Source: a virus. Taken from it: a stretch of DNA of 28,226 bases. This document shows, one piece after another, positions 14,797 to 21,678 of this stretch. The position numbers were made by a program, and so were the translations under genes. The DNA is taken from positions 1 to 28,226 of the IMG/VR virus record IMGVR_UViG_3300025127_000198. The stretch is one strand, 5' to 3'. The notes below the pieces were generated by a model, which saw only the letters and a program-made list of their open reading frames with translations, searched no databases and was not told where the DNA came from. Each line of letters opens with the position of its first letter. Positions within the stretch are counted from its first letter, which is position 1.

Positions 14797-15087
14797 ATGC
14801 CTAAGTCCGCCGCTCACATGTCGCACAGCGACACCAAAAAGTTTTACCAATTGAAAGATCGCAAAGAAGTAGACGAAATTGAAATTGAAGAAAGCTATTA
14901 TCACCCTCTCGATGGAACATTTACACCAAGCAGTTTTTTGGTTTGGTTAAATAAAGGGTATTGTTTTGAAGAAAAAGGTTTACACTGCTTCGGAGAGGAT
15001 ACACTTGAAAAGATTGAAGAAAGCCTGTCACTTGTAAAACCATGCGATTGCGAGGATTGCAGGTTGGGGCATTGGGCTCGCCGCTAA
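14797..15087 (+). CDS. Early protein with Cys cluster
   Basis: A 96-aa protein of unknown function. The start (MPKSAAHMSHSDTKKFYQL) follows AACCGAGGAG with 8 nt spacing. The middle is acidic (DEIEIEESYYHPLDGTF). The C-terminal part has CDCEDC, with further Cys and His nearby (LHCFGEDTL; LGHW), which could bind a metal. It is the second gene of early module 1 and lies 23 nt before the protease gene. Confidence 0.75.
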   Translation: MPKSAAHMSHSDTKKFYQLKDRKEVDEIEIEESYYHPLDGTFTPSSFLVWLNKGYCFEEKGLHCFGEDTLEKIEESLSLVKPCDCEDCRLGHWARR

Positions 15088-15110
15088 CCACTAACCGAGG
15101 AGAGAAGGAA

Positions 15111-15512
15111 ATGAACACAGCGGAAATGCAGGCTCACATTACAAAAATAGCAAATGAAAACGGCATAAAAATAATTGCTTCAAAAGGAAATCGCGGTTGG
15201 GCCTGTAAAGAAAAAAAATATATCGAAATACCGACGGTCAAATCTCCAACGACATACGCATTGGCCTTGCATGAGTTAGGCCATTGCCTCGGCAAACGTC
15301 AAAGTGAGACGCGATTGAAGTCGGAGATTGGCGCATGGGAATGGGCAGTTAAAAACGCCTTGCTTTGGAAACCGTCAATGACCAAGAAAATGCGTCGAGG
15401 TTTAGATAGCTATGTCAGAAAATACACTCGCGTGAATTACGCAAACGACCCCACACCGGCAGAGCTTCGATTGATTGAGGAACTATGCACAGCGTCGGCT
15501 CATCTATGGTAG
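15111..15512 (+). CDS. HExxH metallopeptidase (ImmA/IrrE-like candidate)
   Basis: A 133-aa protein with the gluzincin motif HELGH (H54, E55, H58), followed by E72 in SEIGAWEWA, the spacing expected for the third zinc ligand in ImmA/IrrE (M78-like) peptidases. ImmA in ICEBs1 inactivates a single-domain HTH repressor by cutting it; IrrE cuts DdrO in Deinococcus. Here a single-domain HTH repressor is encoded just upstream on the other strand, so an antirepressor role is an attractive inference. The frame is open to 15042, but the ATG at 15111 follows AACCGAGGAGAG and avoids the upstream gene. It is last in module 1, before terminator H2. Confidence 0.7.
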   Translation: MNTAEMQAHITKIANENGIKIIASKGNRGWACKEKKYIEIPTVKSPTTYALALHELGHCLGKRQSETRLKSEIGAWEWAVKNALLWKPSMTKKMRRGLDSYVRKYTRVNYANDPTPAELRLIEELCTASAHLW

Positions 15513-15518
15513 CCGAAC

Positions 15519-15544
15519 TGGCGAGGGGTTTCGACCCCTCGCCA
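15519..15544 (+). terminator. Terminator-like hairpin H2
   Basis: Perfect 11-bp stem TGGCGAGGGGT/ACCCCTCGCCA with a TTCG tetraloop, then AACTATTTTTGATTATTA. The U-tract is short and displaced, so termination may be partial. It ends the first early transcript just before module 2. Confidence 0.65.
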
Positions 15545-15574
15545 AACTATTTTTGATTATTATTAAAAAAAGTA

Positions 15575-15629
15575 TTGACAAGGGAAATACAGGCTGTATA
15601 TTACTTGTAGACGTTAGCAATGACGCTAA
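15575..15629 (+). promoter_or_regulatory. Early promoter-operator module 2
   Basis: TTGACA (15575-15580), 16 nt, TATATT (15597-15602), palindrome TTAGCAATGACGCTAA (15614-15629), one base different from module 1. The A-tract upstream and AACCGAGGA downstream are also shared. Confidence 0.88.
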
Positions 15630-15651
15630 TGTAAAACGAACCGAGGAAAAA

Positions 15652-16119
15652 ATGGCTTATATGAGTCAAGATAAGAAAAAAGAAATCGCACCGAAGGTAA
15701 AAGAAATCTGCAACCGTCACGGCATAAAAGCGACCTTAAGCGTTCTTAATGGCATGACGCTCTGTCTCAATATTAAATCTGGAGAGATTGATTTTTTCGC
15801 CGACAGTGATTTAGACCCCGTACAGGAACGCGGATACATACAGGTAAACGAATATCACTATAAAGAATACTACACCGGCAAAGCAAAGGCATTTTTGTCG
15901 GAAGTTATTCCCGCGATAAACAACGGCAACCACGACAACAGCGATATTATGACCGATTATTTTGATGTCGGTTGGTATATCAGCGTCAACGTCGGCAAGT
16001 TTGACAAGCCTTATATTTTCACCGGCGCGAAGGAAGAAGCCGCACCCGTCGAGCCTACACCACAACCTCAGACAATGCCCTCGACATTCTACGCGCAGGG
16101 CATCGGTAACGAACAATAA
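15652..16119 (+). CDS. Conserved phage early protein (LPD29-like)
   Basis: A 155-aa protein. Its body (KEICNRHGIKATLSVLNG, then LCLNIKSGEIDFF, YTGKAKAFLSEVIPA, and SDIMTDYFDVGWYISVNVGK) follows a pattern I recall from a widespread phage/plasmid protein family related to the LPD29 polyvalent-protein domain, of unknown function. A Pro-rich C-terminal tail (EEAAPVEPTPQPQTMP) looks flexible. The frame is open to 15475, but this would run through the promoter and operator; the ATG at 15652 follows AACCGAGGAAAAA. It is the first gene of module 2. Confidence 0.75.
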   Translation: MAYMSQDKKKEIAPKVKEICNRHGIKATLSVLNGMTLCLNIKSGEIDFFADSDLDPVQERGYIQVNEYHYKEYYTGKAKAFLSEVIPAINNGNHDNSDIMTDYFDVGWYISVNVGKFDKPYIFTGAKEEAAPVEPTPQPQTMPSTFYAQGIGNEQ

Positions 16120-16127
16120 ACGCAACC

Positions 16128-16151
16128 GGCGAGGGGTTCCGGCCCCTCGCC
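16128..16151 (+). other. Intercistronic hairpin H3
   Basis: Perfect 9-bp stem GGCGAGGGG/CCCCTCGCC with loop TTCCGG, directly before AACCGAGGAG. It has the same stem as H1. Confidence 0.8.
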
Positions 16152-16171
16152 ACAACCGAGGAGAGAAGAAA

Positions 16172-16384
16172 ATGACCGATCCTAATATCACCGAAGAACA
16201 AGCCGAAATTTTTGAAGAATTTATTCACAGCCTGCCAACGGAAGAAAAGAAAAAATACACCCGTCTTTATAGGGCCAGAAACAAACGACGTTTTGAGGAT
16301 TATTTTATTGAATTCTTATCGGAAACAGATACAACAGAAATCCGTCGAAAACTGACGGGTAAAATGTTGCCGAGTTATTCATAA
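16172..16384 (+). CDS. Small early protein, helical and charged
   Basis: A 70-aa protein. The N-terminal half is acidic (TEEQAEIFEEFIHSLPTEEK) and the rest basic (RLYRARNKRRFEDYF), probably all helical. No known domain. The frame is open to 15962, but the ATG at 16172 follows AACCGAGGAG with good spacing, and upstream it would overlap the previous gene. Part of the module 2 operon. Confidence 0.7.
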   Translation: MTDPNITEEQAEIFEEFIHSLPTEEKKKYTRLYRARNKRRFEDYFIEFLSETDTTEIRRKLTGKMLPSYS

Positions 16385-16400
16385 CCGAGGACGCTTGACC

Positions 16401-16640
16401 ATGACATTTACCTATACATTCGACGACCGCGACGAGAACGGCCCCGACCTAACGATTGAAATCGGAACCGATGGAGGCTCGCCCGCCTGCCGTTATAACG
16501 AATACCCCGCAGACCCTGCCGAATGGTGGATCGGAGAAATTGCCGACGATGACGGCAACAAATACGACGAGGAGTATTTTACGGCTCAAGAGTGGGCCAA
16601 CATTGAAAACGCCGCAGAATCGGCACTGGAGAGCGCATAA
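16401..16640 (+). CDS. Small very acidic early protein
   Basis: A 79-aa protein with many Asp/Glu residues and few basic ones (TFDDRDENGPDLTIEIGTDG; EIADDDGNKYDEEYF; ENAAESALESA). The alternative TTG two codons upstream is less likely than the ATG at 16401, which lies 9 nt after CCGAGGACG. Its TAA overlaps the ATG of the next gene (TAATG), so they are coupled. High acidity could suit a DNA mimic or inhibitor, but this is a guess from composition only. Confidence 0.75.
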   Translation: MTFTYTFDDRDENGPDLTIEIGTDGGSPACRYNEYPADPAEWWIGEIADDDGNKYDEEYFTAQEWANIENAAESALESA

Positions 16641-16975
16641 TGGCAACCAAAAAAGAAGAACGAGTTCAAAAAGACATTGCCGTCGCTCAGCGTATCGCGG
16701 CAATCGGTTGCGCCGTTGCCCTGCGGCAACAGGGCAAGACCGCCGCCGATATACAAAGGGCGACAGGGTTGAGTTATTACCACCAAAGGAAATTATACAA
16801 CGCGCATAATATCCCCGCGCCGAGCAGATACGGCGCGACTCGTCGCGCTATTCTTGAACTGCTCGACGCGGGCGAAATGAGTCAAAGCGAGATTGCGCGG
16901 ACGCTCGGCGTATCGCGGCAACTCGTCAGCGAAGTCAAACGAATTGAATTGAAGAAAGAGGTTGACAGCAAGTAG
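16640..16975 (+). CDS. Double helix-turn-helix DNA-binding protein
   Basis: A 111-aa basic protein with two HTH-like segments: residues about 33-58 (GKTAADIQRATGLSYYHQRK) and about 73-104 (AGEMSQSEIARTLGVSRQLV). Each resembles the DNA-binding domains of resolvases and transposases or short-chain regulators. It is translationally coupled to the acidic protein upstream. A likely transcription factor of the early/middle genes; target unknown. The AT-rich gap after it (16976-17006) has no clear terminator. Confidence 0.75.
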   Translation: MATKKEERVQKDIAVAQRIAAIGCAVALRQQGKTAADIQRATGLSYYHQRKLYNAHNIPAPSRYGATRRAILELLDAGEMSQSEIARTLGVSRQLVSEVKRIELKKEVDSK

Positions 16976-17023
16976 CCGTATATATATCTTTAATAACATC
17001 ACCACAAACCGAGGAGCTTGACA

Positions 17024-17134
17024 TTGAAAACTTTTATGGACAACGCGAAGGCATTTCTCGCCATCGCTATCGGATACCTAAGCATCGAATGGTTCGCCGA
17101 GGTTTTATCTCATGCGATGGGGGCCGGAAGATGA
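17024..17134 (+). CDS. 36-aa membrane-like peptide
   Basis: A short ORF with a TTG start 8 nt after AACCGAGGAG, the early-gene ribosome-binding site, ending in ATGA overlap with the zinc-ribbon gene. Residues about 10-29 (AFLAIAIGYLSIEWFAEVL) are hydrophobic with a few polar residues, enough for one membrane helix. An internal ATG at 17036 is an alternative start. The conserved leader is the main evidence that it is translated. Function unknown. Confidence 0.6.
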   Translation: MKTFMDNAKAFLAIAIGYLSIEWFAEVLSHAMGAGR

Positions 17135-17316
17135 AAACAAAACCCTGTCCCTACTGCGCTGAAAAAATGTATATTTACGCACGCATGGGGAAATGGATTT
17201 GCTCCGACCATGCGCGGTGCGGCTACACGCTCGCCGCAACAGAAACCGAGATCGACATTTTTAAAAATTACATGACGCGCCGCAGTGTCGAACTGCAAAA
17301 ATATTGCGTTAAATGA
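17131..17316 (+). CDS. Small zinc-ribbon protein
   Basis: A 61-aa protein with C6-P-Y-C9 and C24-x2-H-x2-C30, a typical zinc ribbon of the kind found in many phage Lar-like or restriction-alleviation-like small proteins (CPYC...GKWICSDHARCGY). The open frame extends to 17089, but the ATG at 17131 is coupled by ATGA to the upstream peptide. The C-terminal half is a charged helix. Binding to DNA, RNA or a host protein is possible. Confidence 0.75.
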   Translation: MKTKPCPYCAEKMYIYARMGKWICSDHARCGYTLAATETEIDIFKNYMTRRSVELQKYCVK

Positions 17317-17450
17317 TATTAGGACGTGAAATGATATTAGGGCGAGCGGCGGGGAAAGCGGCAACTGGGGAGTCTGCCGCGAAAACTGCGAGAGCGAGCG
17401 CAAAGCGCAACGCCAAGACCGCAGGGGCCGCTCGCCCGACCAACTTCTAA
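17313..17450 (+). CDS. 45-aa Ala/Lys/Arg-rich peptide (tentative)
   Basis: A short ORF that starts in the stop codon of the zinc-ribbon gene (ATGA) and has a second ATG at 17331, with the start sequence duplicated (ATGATATTAGG twice, 18 nt apart). The product is Ala-, Lys- and Arg-rich (AAKTARASAKRNAKTAGAAR), like a histone H1-type tail, with no acidic residue after position 20. Coupling favours translation; the low complexity makes this uncertain. Confidence 0.4.
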   Translation: MILGREMILGRAAGKAATGESAAKTARASAKRNAKTAGAARPTNF

Positions 17451-17523
17451 CCCGTTCGCGGCAACGAGAGGAGCAGGCCGCGAGAAATAAACCAACCAAT
17501 CAATCACCGACAACGACCAGAGT

Positions 17524-17558
17524 GTCAACGTCAAATAAGGAGATAGCAACATGGGATT
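17524..17558 (+). repeat. 35-bp direct repeat, left copy
   Basis: Identical to 17853-17887. It contains the AAATAAGGAGATAG leader and the first codons (ATGGGATT) of the HTH gene; the other copy starts the SSB-like gene in the same way. A further about 22-bp similarity extends upstream (ATCAATCACCGACAACGACCA at about 17499-17519). Confidence 0.9.
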
Positions 17559-17835
17559 AGAAAAACTTCTTACCGCAGAAGAAGTTGCTGATTACTTGGG
17601 CCTAAAAGTAAGTTCGGTCAATAGAATGCGTTGGTTTAAGGAAGGTCCGGCTTATATAAAGTGGGGCGGGAAAACAAATGGCTGTATTAGGTATAGAGTG
17701 TCAGACGTAAATAAATGGTTAGAGGAAAACAAGGTAACAAATCAATCAACTAATCAATCAACTAATCAATCAACCGACAACGACCAAAAGATGGAAAGAT
17801 TACGCCCGTTGAGGGAAAAATATGGCAACGCTTAA
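17551..17835 (+). CDS. Excisionase/MerR-type HTH protein with repeat tail
   Basis: A 94-aa protein. Residues about 5-60 form an excisionase-type winged HTH (LLTAEEVADYLGLKVSSVNR, then YRVSDVNKWLEENK). Next comes NQST repeated three times, encoded by tandem CAATCAACTAAT units, and a C-terminal tail ending LREKYGNA that matches the MuF C-terminus. Codons are more AT-rich than in flanking genes. The gene lies between two copies of a 35-bp sequence that covers its own start and the next gene's start. Such proteins bind DNA as Xis/AlpA-like directionality factors or regulators, but no integrase is seen. It looks recently acquired. Confidence 0.75.
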   Translation: MGLEKLLTAEEVADYLGLKVSSVNRMRWFKEGPAYIKWGGKTNGCIRYRVSDVNKWLEENKVTNQSTNQSTNQSTDNDQKMERLRPLREKYGNA

Positions 17836-17848
17836 CAGCATCATTGAC
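17809..17848 (+). repeat. MuF/scaffold junction, copy 2
   Basis: 35/40 identical to 8898-8937 on the opposite strand, including the overlapping stop and ATG and the first nine scaffold codons (MATLNSIID). After that the frame runs 8 codons into the next leader and stops, so this copy is a fragment and not a working gene. Confidence 0.85.
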
Positions 17849-17852
17849 AAGG

Positions 17853-17887
17853 GTCAACGTCAAATAAGGAGATAGCAACATGGGATT
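17853..17887 (+). repeat. 35-bp direct repeat, right copy
   Basis: Identical to 17524-17558, supplying the ribosome-binding site and first codons of the SSB-like gene. The similarity upstream is interrupted by about 65 nt that include the MuF/scaffold fragment. Confidence 0.9.
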
Positions 17888-18503
17888 TTTGAATCTGAAC
17901 AGCGAACGCAAATTTCTACCCCGCCTTGATATGGATTTACGCGCCGGACGGTTTTTTGCCGTCGAGCGCACACAGAACGCCGCCGGAGAATGGGAGTCGG
18001 AAAAGATCGAAGTCGAGAAGCCTCGGTTCGTCGCCGACCTCGCCAACTGCGAAATCGGTTGGACAGCATTCATTGAGAAACGCCCCGACTCGGTTATGCA
18101 TCATTGCGCCGACGGTATGCCGCCGCAACCCACGCCCGAACATAAGGCGGCGTTTGGTTTTAACGTCAAGATGATCGGCGGGGAGTTCGACGGCAGTTTG
18201 CGGAAATTCGGCAAACAGGGTTTGACGATAGGCAAGGCATTTGACGATCTGGTCGACGCGTGGCAGGCGTTGCCGGAATCGACCGACCCGACGAAATGCC
18301 CTGTCGTAGCTGTCACCGGAACGACTCCGGTCAAGGCCGGTCAATCTACCAACTACGCGCCAAAATGGGGTATCGTTGAGTTTGTCGAACGCCCTGCTGA
18401 GTTCGACAATCATATCCCTGCGCGCAGGGACGTCGCCGCAGAAAAGGCCGCAGAGGAGGCGAATCAAGCCACTGTCGCCGCCGACGACGTAGAGTTCCTG
18501 TAA
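17880..18503 (+). CDS. Candidate single-stranded DNA-binding protein
   Basis: A 207-aa protein just before a RusA-like resolvase and the primase/helicase. The centre (FGFNVKMIGGEFDGSLRKFGKQG) is beta-rich, and the C-terminus is an acidic tail with a hydrophobic end (AADDVEFL) like the SSB tip (DDIPF) that binds partner proteins. It has no close match that I can name, so SSB is an inference from tail, length and neighbours. The ATG follows AAATAAGGAGATAGCAAC, a leader different from the AACCGAGGAG of the early genes and shared with the HTH gene. Confidence 0.55.
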   Translation: MGFLNLNSERKFLPRLDMDLRAGRFFAVERTQNAAGEWESEKIEVEKPRFVADLANCEIGWTAFIEKRPDSVMHHCADGMPPQPTPEHKAAFGFNVKMIGGEFDGSLRKFGKQGLTIGKAFDDLVDAWQALPESTDPTKCPVVAVTGTTPVKAGQSTNYAPKWGIVEFVERPAEFDNHIPARRDVAAEKAAEEANQATVAADDVEFL

Positions 18504-18514
18504 ACCCCTTAATT

Positions 18515-18560
18515 GCCCGATGGCCCCTCTCCTCTTGGGGCTGTCGGGCTATATTATTTT
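18515..18560 (+). terminator. Terminator-like hairpin after the SSB-like gene
   Basis: A 13-bp stem (GCCCGATGGCCCC / GGGGCTGTCGGGC, two G-U pairs) with a 9-nt loop, then TATATTATTTT. It overlaps the longest possible start of the RusA gene, hinting at attenuation or a downstream start for RusA. Confidence 0.55.
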
Positions 18561-18951
18561 GATAAATCAAACGCTTATACTCGACGGTGAACTGCCTGCC
18601 TTAAACGAAATAATCGCGGCAAGTAAATCGCACTGGTCGAGATACTCTCGCGTAAAACGAGGCAACACGCAGATCGTTGCACTTGAATGCCGAGCGCAGA
18701 AACTCAAGCCAGTTGACGCGCCCGTTGAGGTTACTTTCCGGCACTACAGACCGAATAAAAAAAAAGACCCCGACAACGTGGCCGGAGGCGCACAGAAAGC
18801 GATTCTTGACGGATTAGTCAAGGCGCGTATTCTCCCCGACGATACAATGCGCTATATTAGTTCGCTCCATCATTACTTCGAAATTGATCGTAAAAAACCG
18901 AGGATTGAGGTATCTATCAATGTCACAGATCAAGAGGAAATTTGCGCTTGA
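18520..18951 (+). CDS. RusA-like Holliday junction resolvase
   Basis: A protein of up to 143 aa. The diagnostic block KKDPDNVAGGAQKAILDGLV followed by ARILPDDTMRYI contains the conserved Asp residues of RusA (D-x-DN...D...DD), which cut Holliday junctions or branched replication intermediates. The first 13 codons lie in a terminator-like hairpin and have no ribosome-binding site, so the true start may be the TTG at 18559 (LINQTLILDGELPALNE), closer to the family's usual N-terminus. It overlaps the primase start by 32 nt. Confidence 0.85.
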   Translation: MAPLLLGLSGYIILINQTLILDGELPALNEIIAASKSHWSRYSRVKRGNTQIVALECRAQKLKPVDAPVEVTFRHYRPNKKKDPDNVAGGAQKAILDGLVKARILPDDTMRYISSLHHYFEIDRKKPRIEVSINVTDQEEICA

Positions 18952-21232
18952 ATACGCGGCGCGAGGTTGGCAGGTTTTCCCCTGCCATTTTATAACGACG
19001 AGAGGAACGTGTAGTTGCGGCGAGGAATGCGGCAACGCCGGAAAACATCCAATGACCTATCGCGGTCTAAACGACGCTACGACCGACGAGCAACAGATAA
19101 AGGATTGGTGGAGCCAATCACCCCACGCGAACGTCGGCATCCGCACCGGCGAGGTGTCCGGCATTACAGCGATTGATATTGACCCGCGTCACGACGGCGA
19201 TGCTACTTGGCGCGAACTGGAGCAGACCGTCGGCCCCATCCCAGACACGCCAACGCAGACGACAGGCGGCAACGGGCAACACATCATCGTCAATTATACG
19301 CCGCGCCTCCACTCTCAGAATGATGTCGCGCAGGGTATCGACATAAAAAACAACGGCGGGTATATCCTCGCCGAACCGAGCAATCACGCAAGCGGCGGTA
19401 GATACGAGTGGGAGCTTGCCCTTCATTACGATGACTACGCGCCCGTCGATCTGGCCGAGGCTTGGCCCAATGGCCTTGAGAGGCTCGTTGAACTACAGCA
19501 GGGCAATCGCCCCCAGTTGACACGCACAACGCGACAGGCGGCAACAGGGGAGCAAATAGACCGCGAAGTCGGGCAGGTGATCGCCGAGGGATCGCGCAAC
19601 GCTACGTTGACATCTATAGCCGGATCGCTACGCCGTCGCGGTCTTGACGCGGAACAGATCGCCGCGATGCTTCACCAATACAATCAACAGTTTTGTTCGC
19701 CCGAACTCGACGCGACCGAAGTTGATCGCATCGCGCAGGGCATGATGCGATACGAACCCGCGCCGCCCATGCCGTCAACCATAGACCCCGACCTCGGCGT
19801 GACCGCTGAGTCGGCCTCTACGCCGTCCGGCGGTGGATATAGCGTTGTCGGTCTACCGATGACCGACGGCGGCAACAGAGACCGTCTTGTGGCCCGTTAC
19901 GGCTCGCAAATATTATACGTTCCAGAGCAGGGTTGGCATCTTTGGGACGGCGTGCGGTGGCGACTCGACACCGAAACCCGCATCCAAGAAATGGCCCTCG
20001 ACACGGCGCGAACAATACGCGCAGAGGAACGCACCGGCATCGTCGATAAACAGGGCGTTGACATTGCCGAGAAATGGAGTCTGTCGAGCGAGTCGCTCGT
20101 CCGCGTAAACGCAATGATAAAACTGGCGCAATCGCACCCGTCAATCGTCTGCGGCGTTTCCGATCTCGACACGCACCCGTTTTTGTATAACGCCGCGAAC
20201 ACTACGGTCGACCTGCTGACGGGCGAAACGCTCGACCCCGACCCGACGCACCGCTTGACCCAACGCTCGCGCATGATCTACAAACCCGACGCGACTTGTC
20301 CGCACTGGCGCGAGTTCGTCGGGCAGATATTGCGCGAGGACGAAGCCGTGATACGCCACCTCCAGAAATACCTCGGCCTTTCGTTAACGGGCGATATGAC
20401 GAGCGAAGCGATGTTCATTCTTTACGGTGAAGGCGCGAACGGTAAAAGTATCCTACTTGAAGTTTTGGCTTATCTGATGGGCGATTATCTAAGCACGGCA
20501 CCGGCCCATACGTTTCTCAGTTCGTCGCGCAACGAGTCGATACGAAACGACCTCGCCATGTTGCGCGGGGCGCGTCTTGTAACGGTATCGGAGACAAATA
20601 AAGGGTCGTCGCTTGACGAGGCCGTAATTAAGCGCACTGTCTCCGGCGACCAAGAGACGGCGAGGTTTCTCCATAAAGAATATTTCTCCTTCCATCCGCA
20701 GTATAAAATCCTTCTGGCGACAAACAATAAACCAGAGATCAAAGGCGGCACCCACGGCACATGGCGACGGCTCCATCTCATAGAGTTCGGCGTAAAGTTT
20801 GGCTCGGCAGGTCATCCGGCGGCAGGTAAAAAAGACGAGATTATAGCACGGCTCAAGAGCGAGGCGAGCGGTATTCTTAATTGGCTAATTGAAGGTTATC
20901 AACTCTACCGCGCCGAGGGATTAGAACAGCCCGACGCGGTGCGGGATTCGACAGCAAGCTACCGCGAAGATCAAGACCCGTTAATAGATTTTTTCGGCAC
21001 CTGTTGCGAGATCGGCAGTGACTACACTGTGACCACGAGCGACCTGCGCGAAGCATACAACGCGCACACAGGCGAAGATCGGTCTGCGGTCTGGTTCGGT
21101 CGCCTTATGTCCGAGCACGGATACAAGCCGGAAAGCGTCGGCGGCAGGGGCAACCGAACCCGCGTATATCGCGGCATCATGTTGAGCGAGGACGGGCAAG
21201 CATTGCTCGCTCGTAACGATTTCCAATACTAA
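18920..21232 (+). CDS. Primase-polymerase/helicase (P4 alpha-like)
   Basis: A 770-aa replication initiator. The N-terminal domain (residues about 5-180) is a bifunctional primase/polymerase: a Cys/His insert CSCGEECGNAGKHP, catalytic D86 and D88 in AIDIDP, and the TGGNGQHIIV motif. The central and C-terminal part is the D5/P4-type SF3 helicase with Walker A GEGANGKS (residues 503-510), later LATNNKPEIKGGTHGTWRRL, and a winged-helix tail. The ATG at 18920 follows CCGAGGATTGAGG; an upstream ATG (18884) is possible but would lengthen the overlap with RusA. In P4 the homologous protein binds repeats at the origin, which makes the array at 13634-13961 a candidate target. Confidence 0.93.
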   Translation: MSQIKRKFALEYAARGWQVFPCHFITTRGTCSCGEECGNAGKHPMTYRGLNDATTDEQQIKDWWSQSPHANVGIRTGEVSGITAIDIDPRHDGDATWRELEQTVGPIPDTPTQTTGGNGQHIIVNYTPRLHSQNDVAQGIDIKNNGGYILAEPSNHASGGRYEWELALHYDDYAPVDLAEAWPNGLERLVELQQGNRPQLTRTTRQAATGEQIDREVGQVIAEGSRNATLTSIAGSLRRRGLDAEQIAAMLHQYNQQFCSPELDATEVDRIAQGMMRYEPAPPMPSTIDPDLGVTAESASTPSGGGYSVVGLPMTDGGNRDRLVARYGSQILYVPEQGWHLWDGVRWRLDTETRIQEMALDTARTIRAEERTGIVDKQGVDIAEKWSLSSESLVRVNAMIKLAQSHPSIVCGVSDLDTHPFLYNAANTTVDLLTGETLDPDPTHRLTQRSRMIYKPDATCPHWREFVGQILREDEAVIRHLQKYLGLSLTGDMTSEAMFILYGEGANGKSILLEVLAYLMGDYLSTAPAHTFLSSSRNESIRNDLAMLRGARLVTVSETNKGSSLDEAVIKRTVSGDQETARFLHKEYFSFHPQYKILLATNNKPEIKGGTHGTWRRLHLIEFGVKFGSAGHPAAGKKDEIIARLKSEASGILNWLIEGYQLYRAEGLEQPDAVRDSTASYREDQDPLIDFFGTCCEIGSDYTVTTSDLREAYNAHTGEDRSAVWFGRLMSEHGYKPESVGGRGNRTRVYRGIMLSEDGQALLARNDFQY

Positions 21233-21249
21233 CCGAAGAGATATAAACG

Positions 21250-21678
21250 ATGGACAACGTATATAAATTTTTGCGTCAACTCGACGCGGCAGGGATTGGT
21301 CTTGAATTGGCCGACGGCGATCAACTCAAAATGTCGGGCGGGTCGAATCTAACGCCCGACCAACGCGCCCACATCATAAAAAACAGAGGCGCAATTTTGG
21401 CGGCAATCAAAGCGCAACTGGTAGCGATGGGCGAACTCACCAACCGCGTAGAACAAGCGACAACGTGGTCGGCGTTAGAGCAGATCGTCGCAGAGGGTTG
21501 CGAGGCGTGGAAAGCGGGCAAACTCCAGACGGCTCACTACGAGCGCGTAACCGTCGCGGCCTGCAACCATGCGCGAGAGATACCTCCCTCGCATTCGATC
21601 ATCAACAACGCGATAGTTCGCACCGCAGAAGTGAACGCAAAAGTCGTCGAGGTGTTCGACGGGGAGCGCGTCGCATGA
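21250..21678 (+). CDS. TubC N-terminal-like early protein
   Basis: A 142-aa protein after an AACCGAAGAG site that overlaps the primase stop. The first about 60 residues (FLRQLDAAGIGLELADGDQL, then LTPDQRAHIIKNRGAILAAI) follow the pattern of TubC N-terminal docking-like domains found in many phage replication regions, of unknown function. The rest is helical. Its stop overlaps the next start (ATGA). Likely an accessory to the primase by position, but unproven. Confidence 0.65.
   Translation: MDNVYKFLRQLDAAGIGLELADGDQLKMSGGSNLTPDQRAHIIKNRGAILAAIKAQLVAMGELTNRVEQATTWSALEQIVAEGCEAWKAGKLQTAHYERVTVAACNHAREIPPSHSIINNAIVRTAEVNAKVVEVFDGERVA

Noticed and set aside
17738-17775. Tandem CAATCAACTAAT repeats as a CRISPR-like array
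   Set aside because: Units are contiguous without spacers and encode NQST repeats in frame.
17822-17875. A 17-aa minigene beginning MATLNSIID
   Set aside because: It is the copied start of the scaffold gene running into a leader sequence, so it reads as a fragment.
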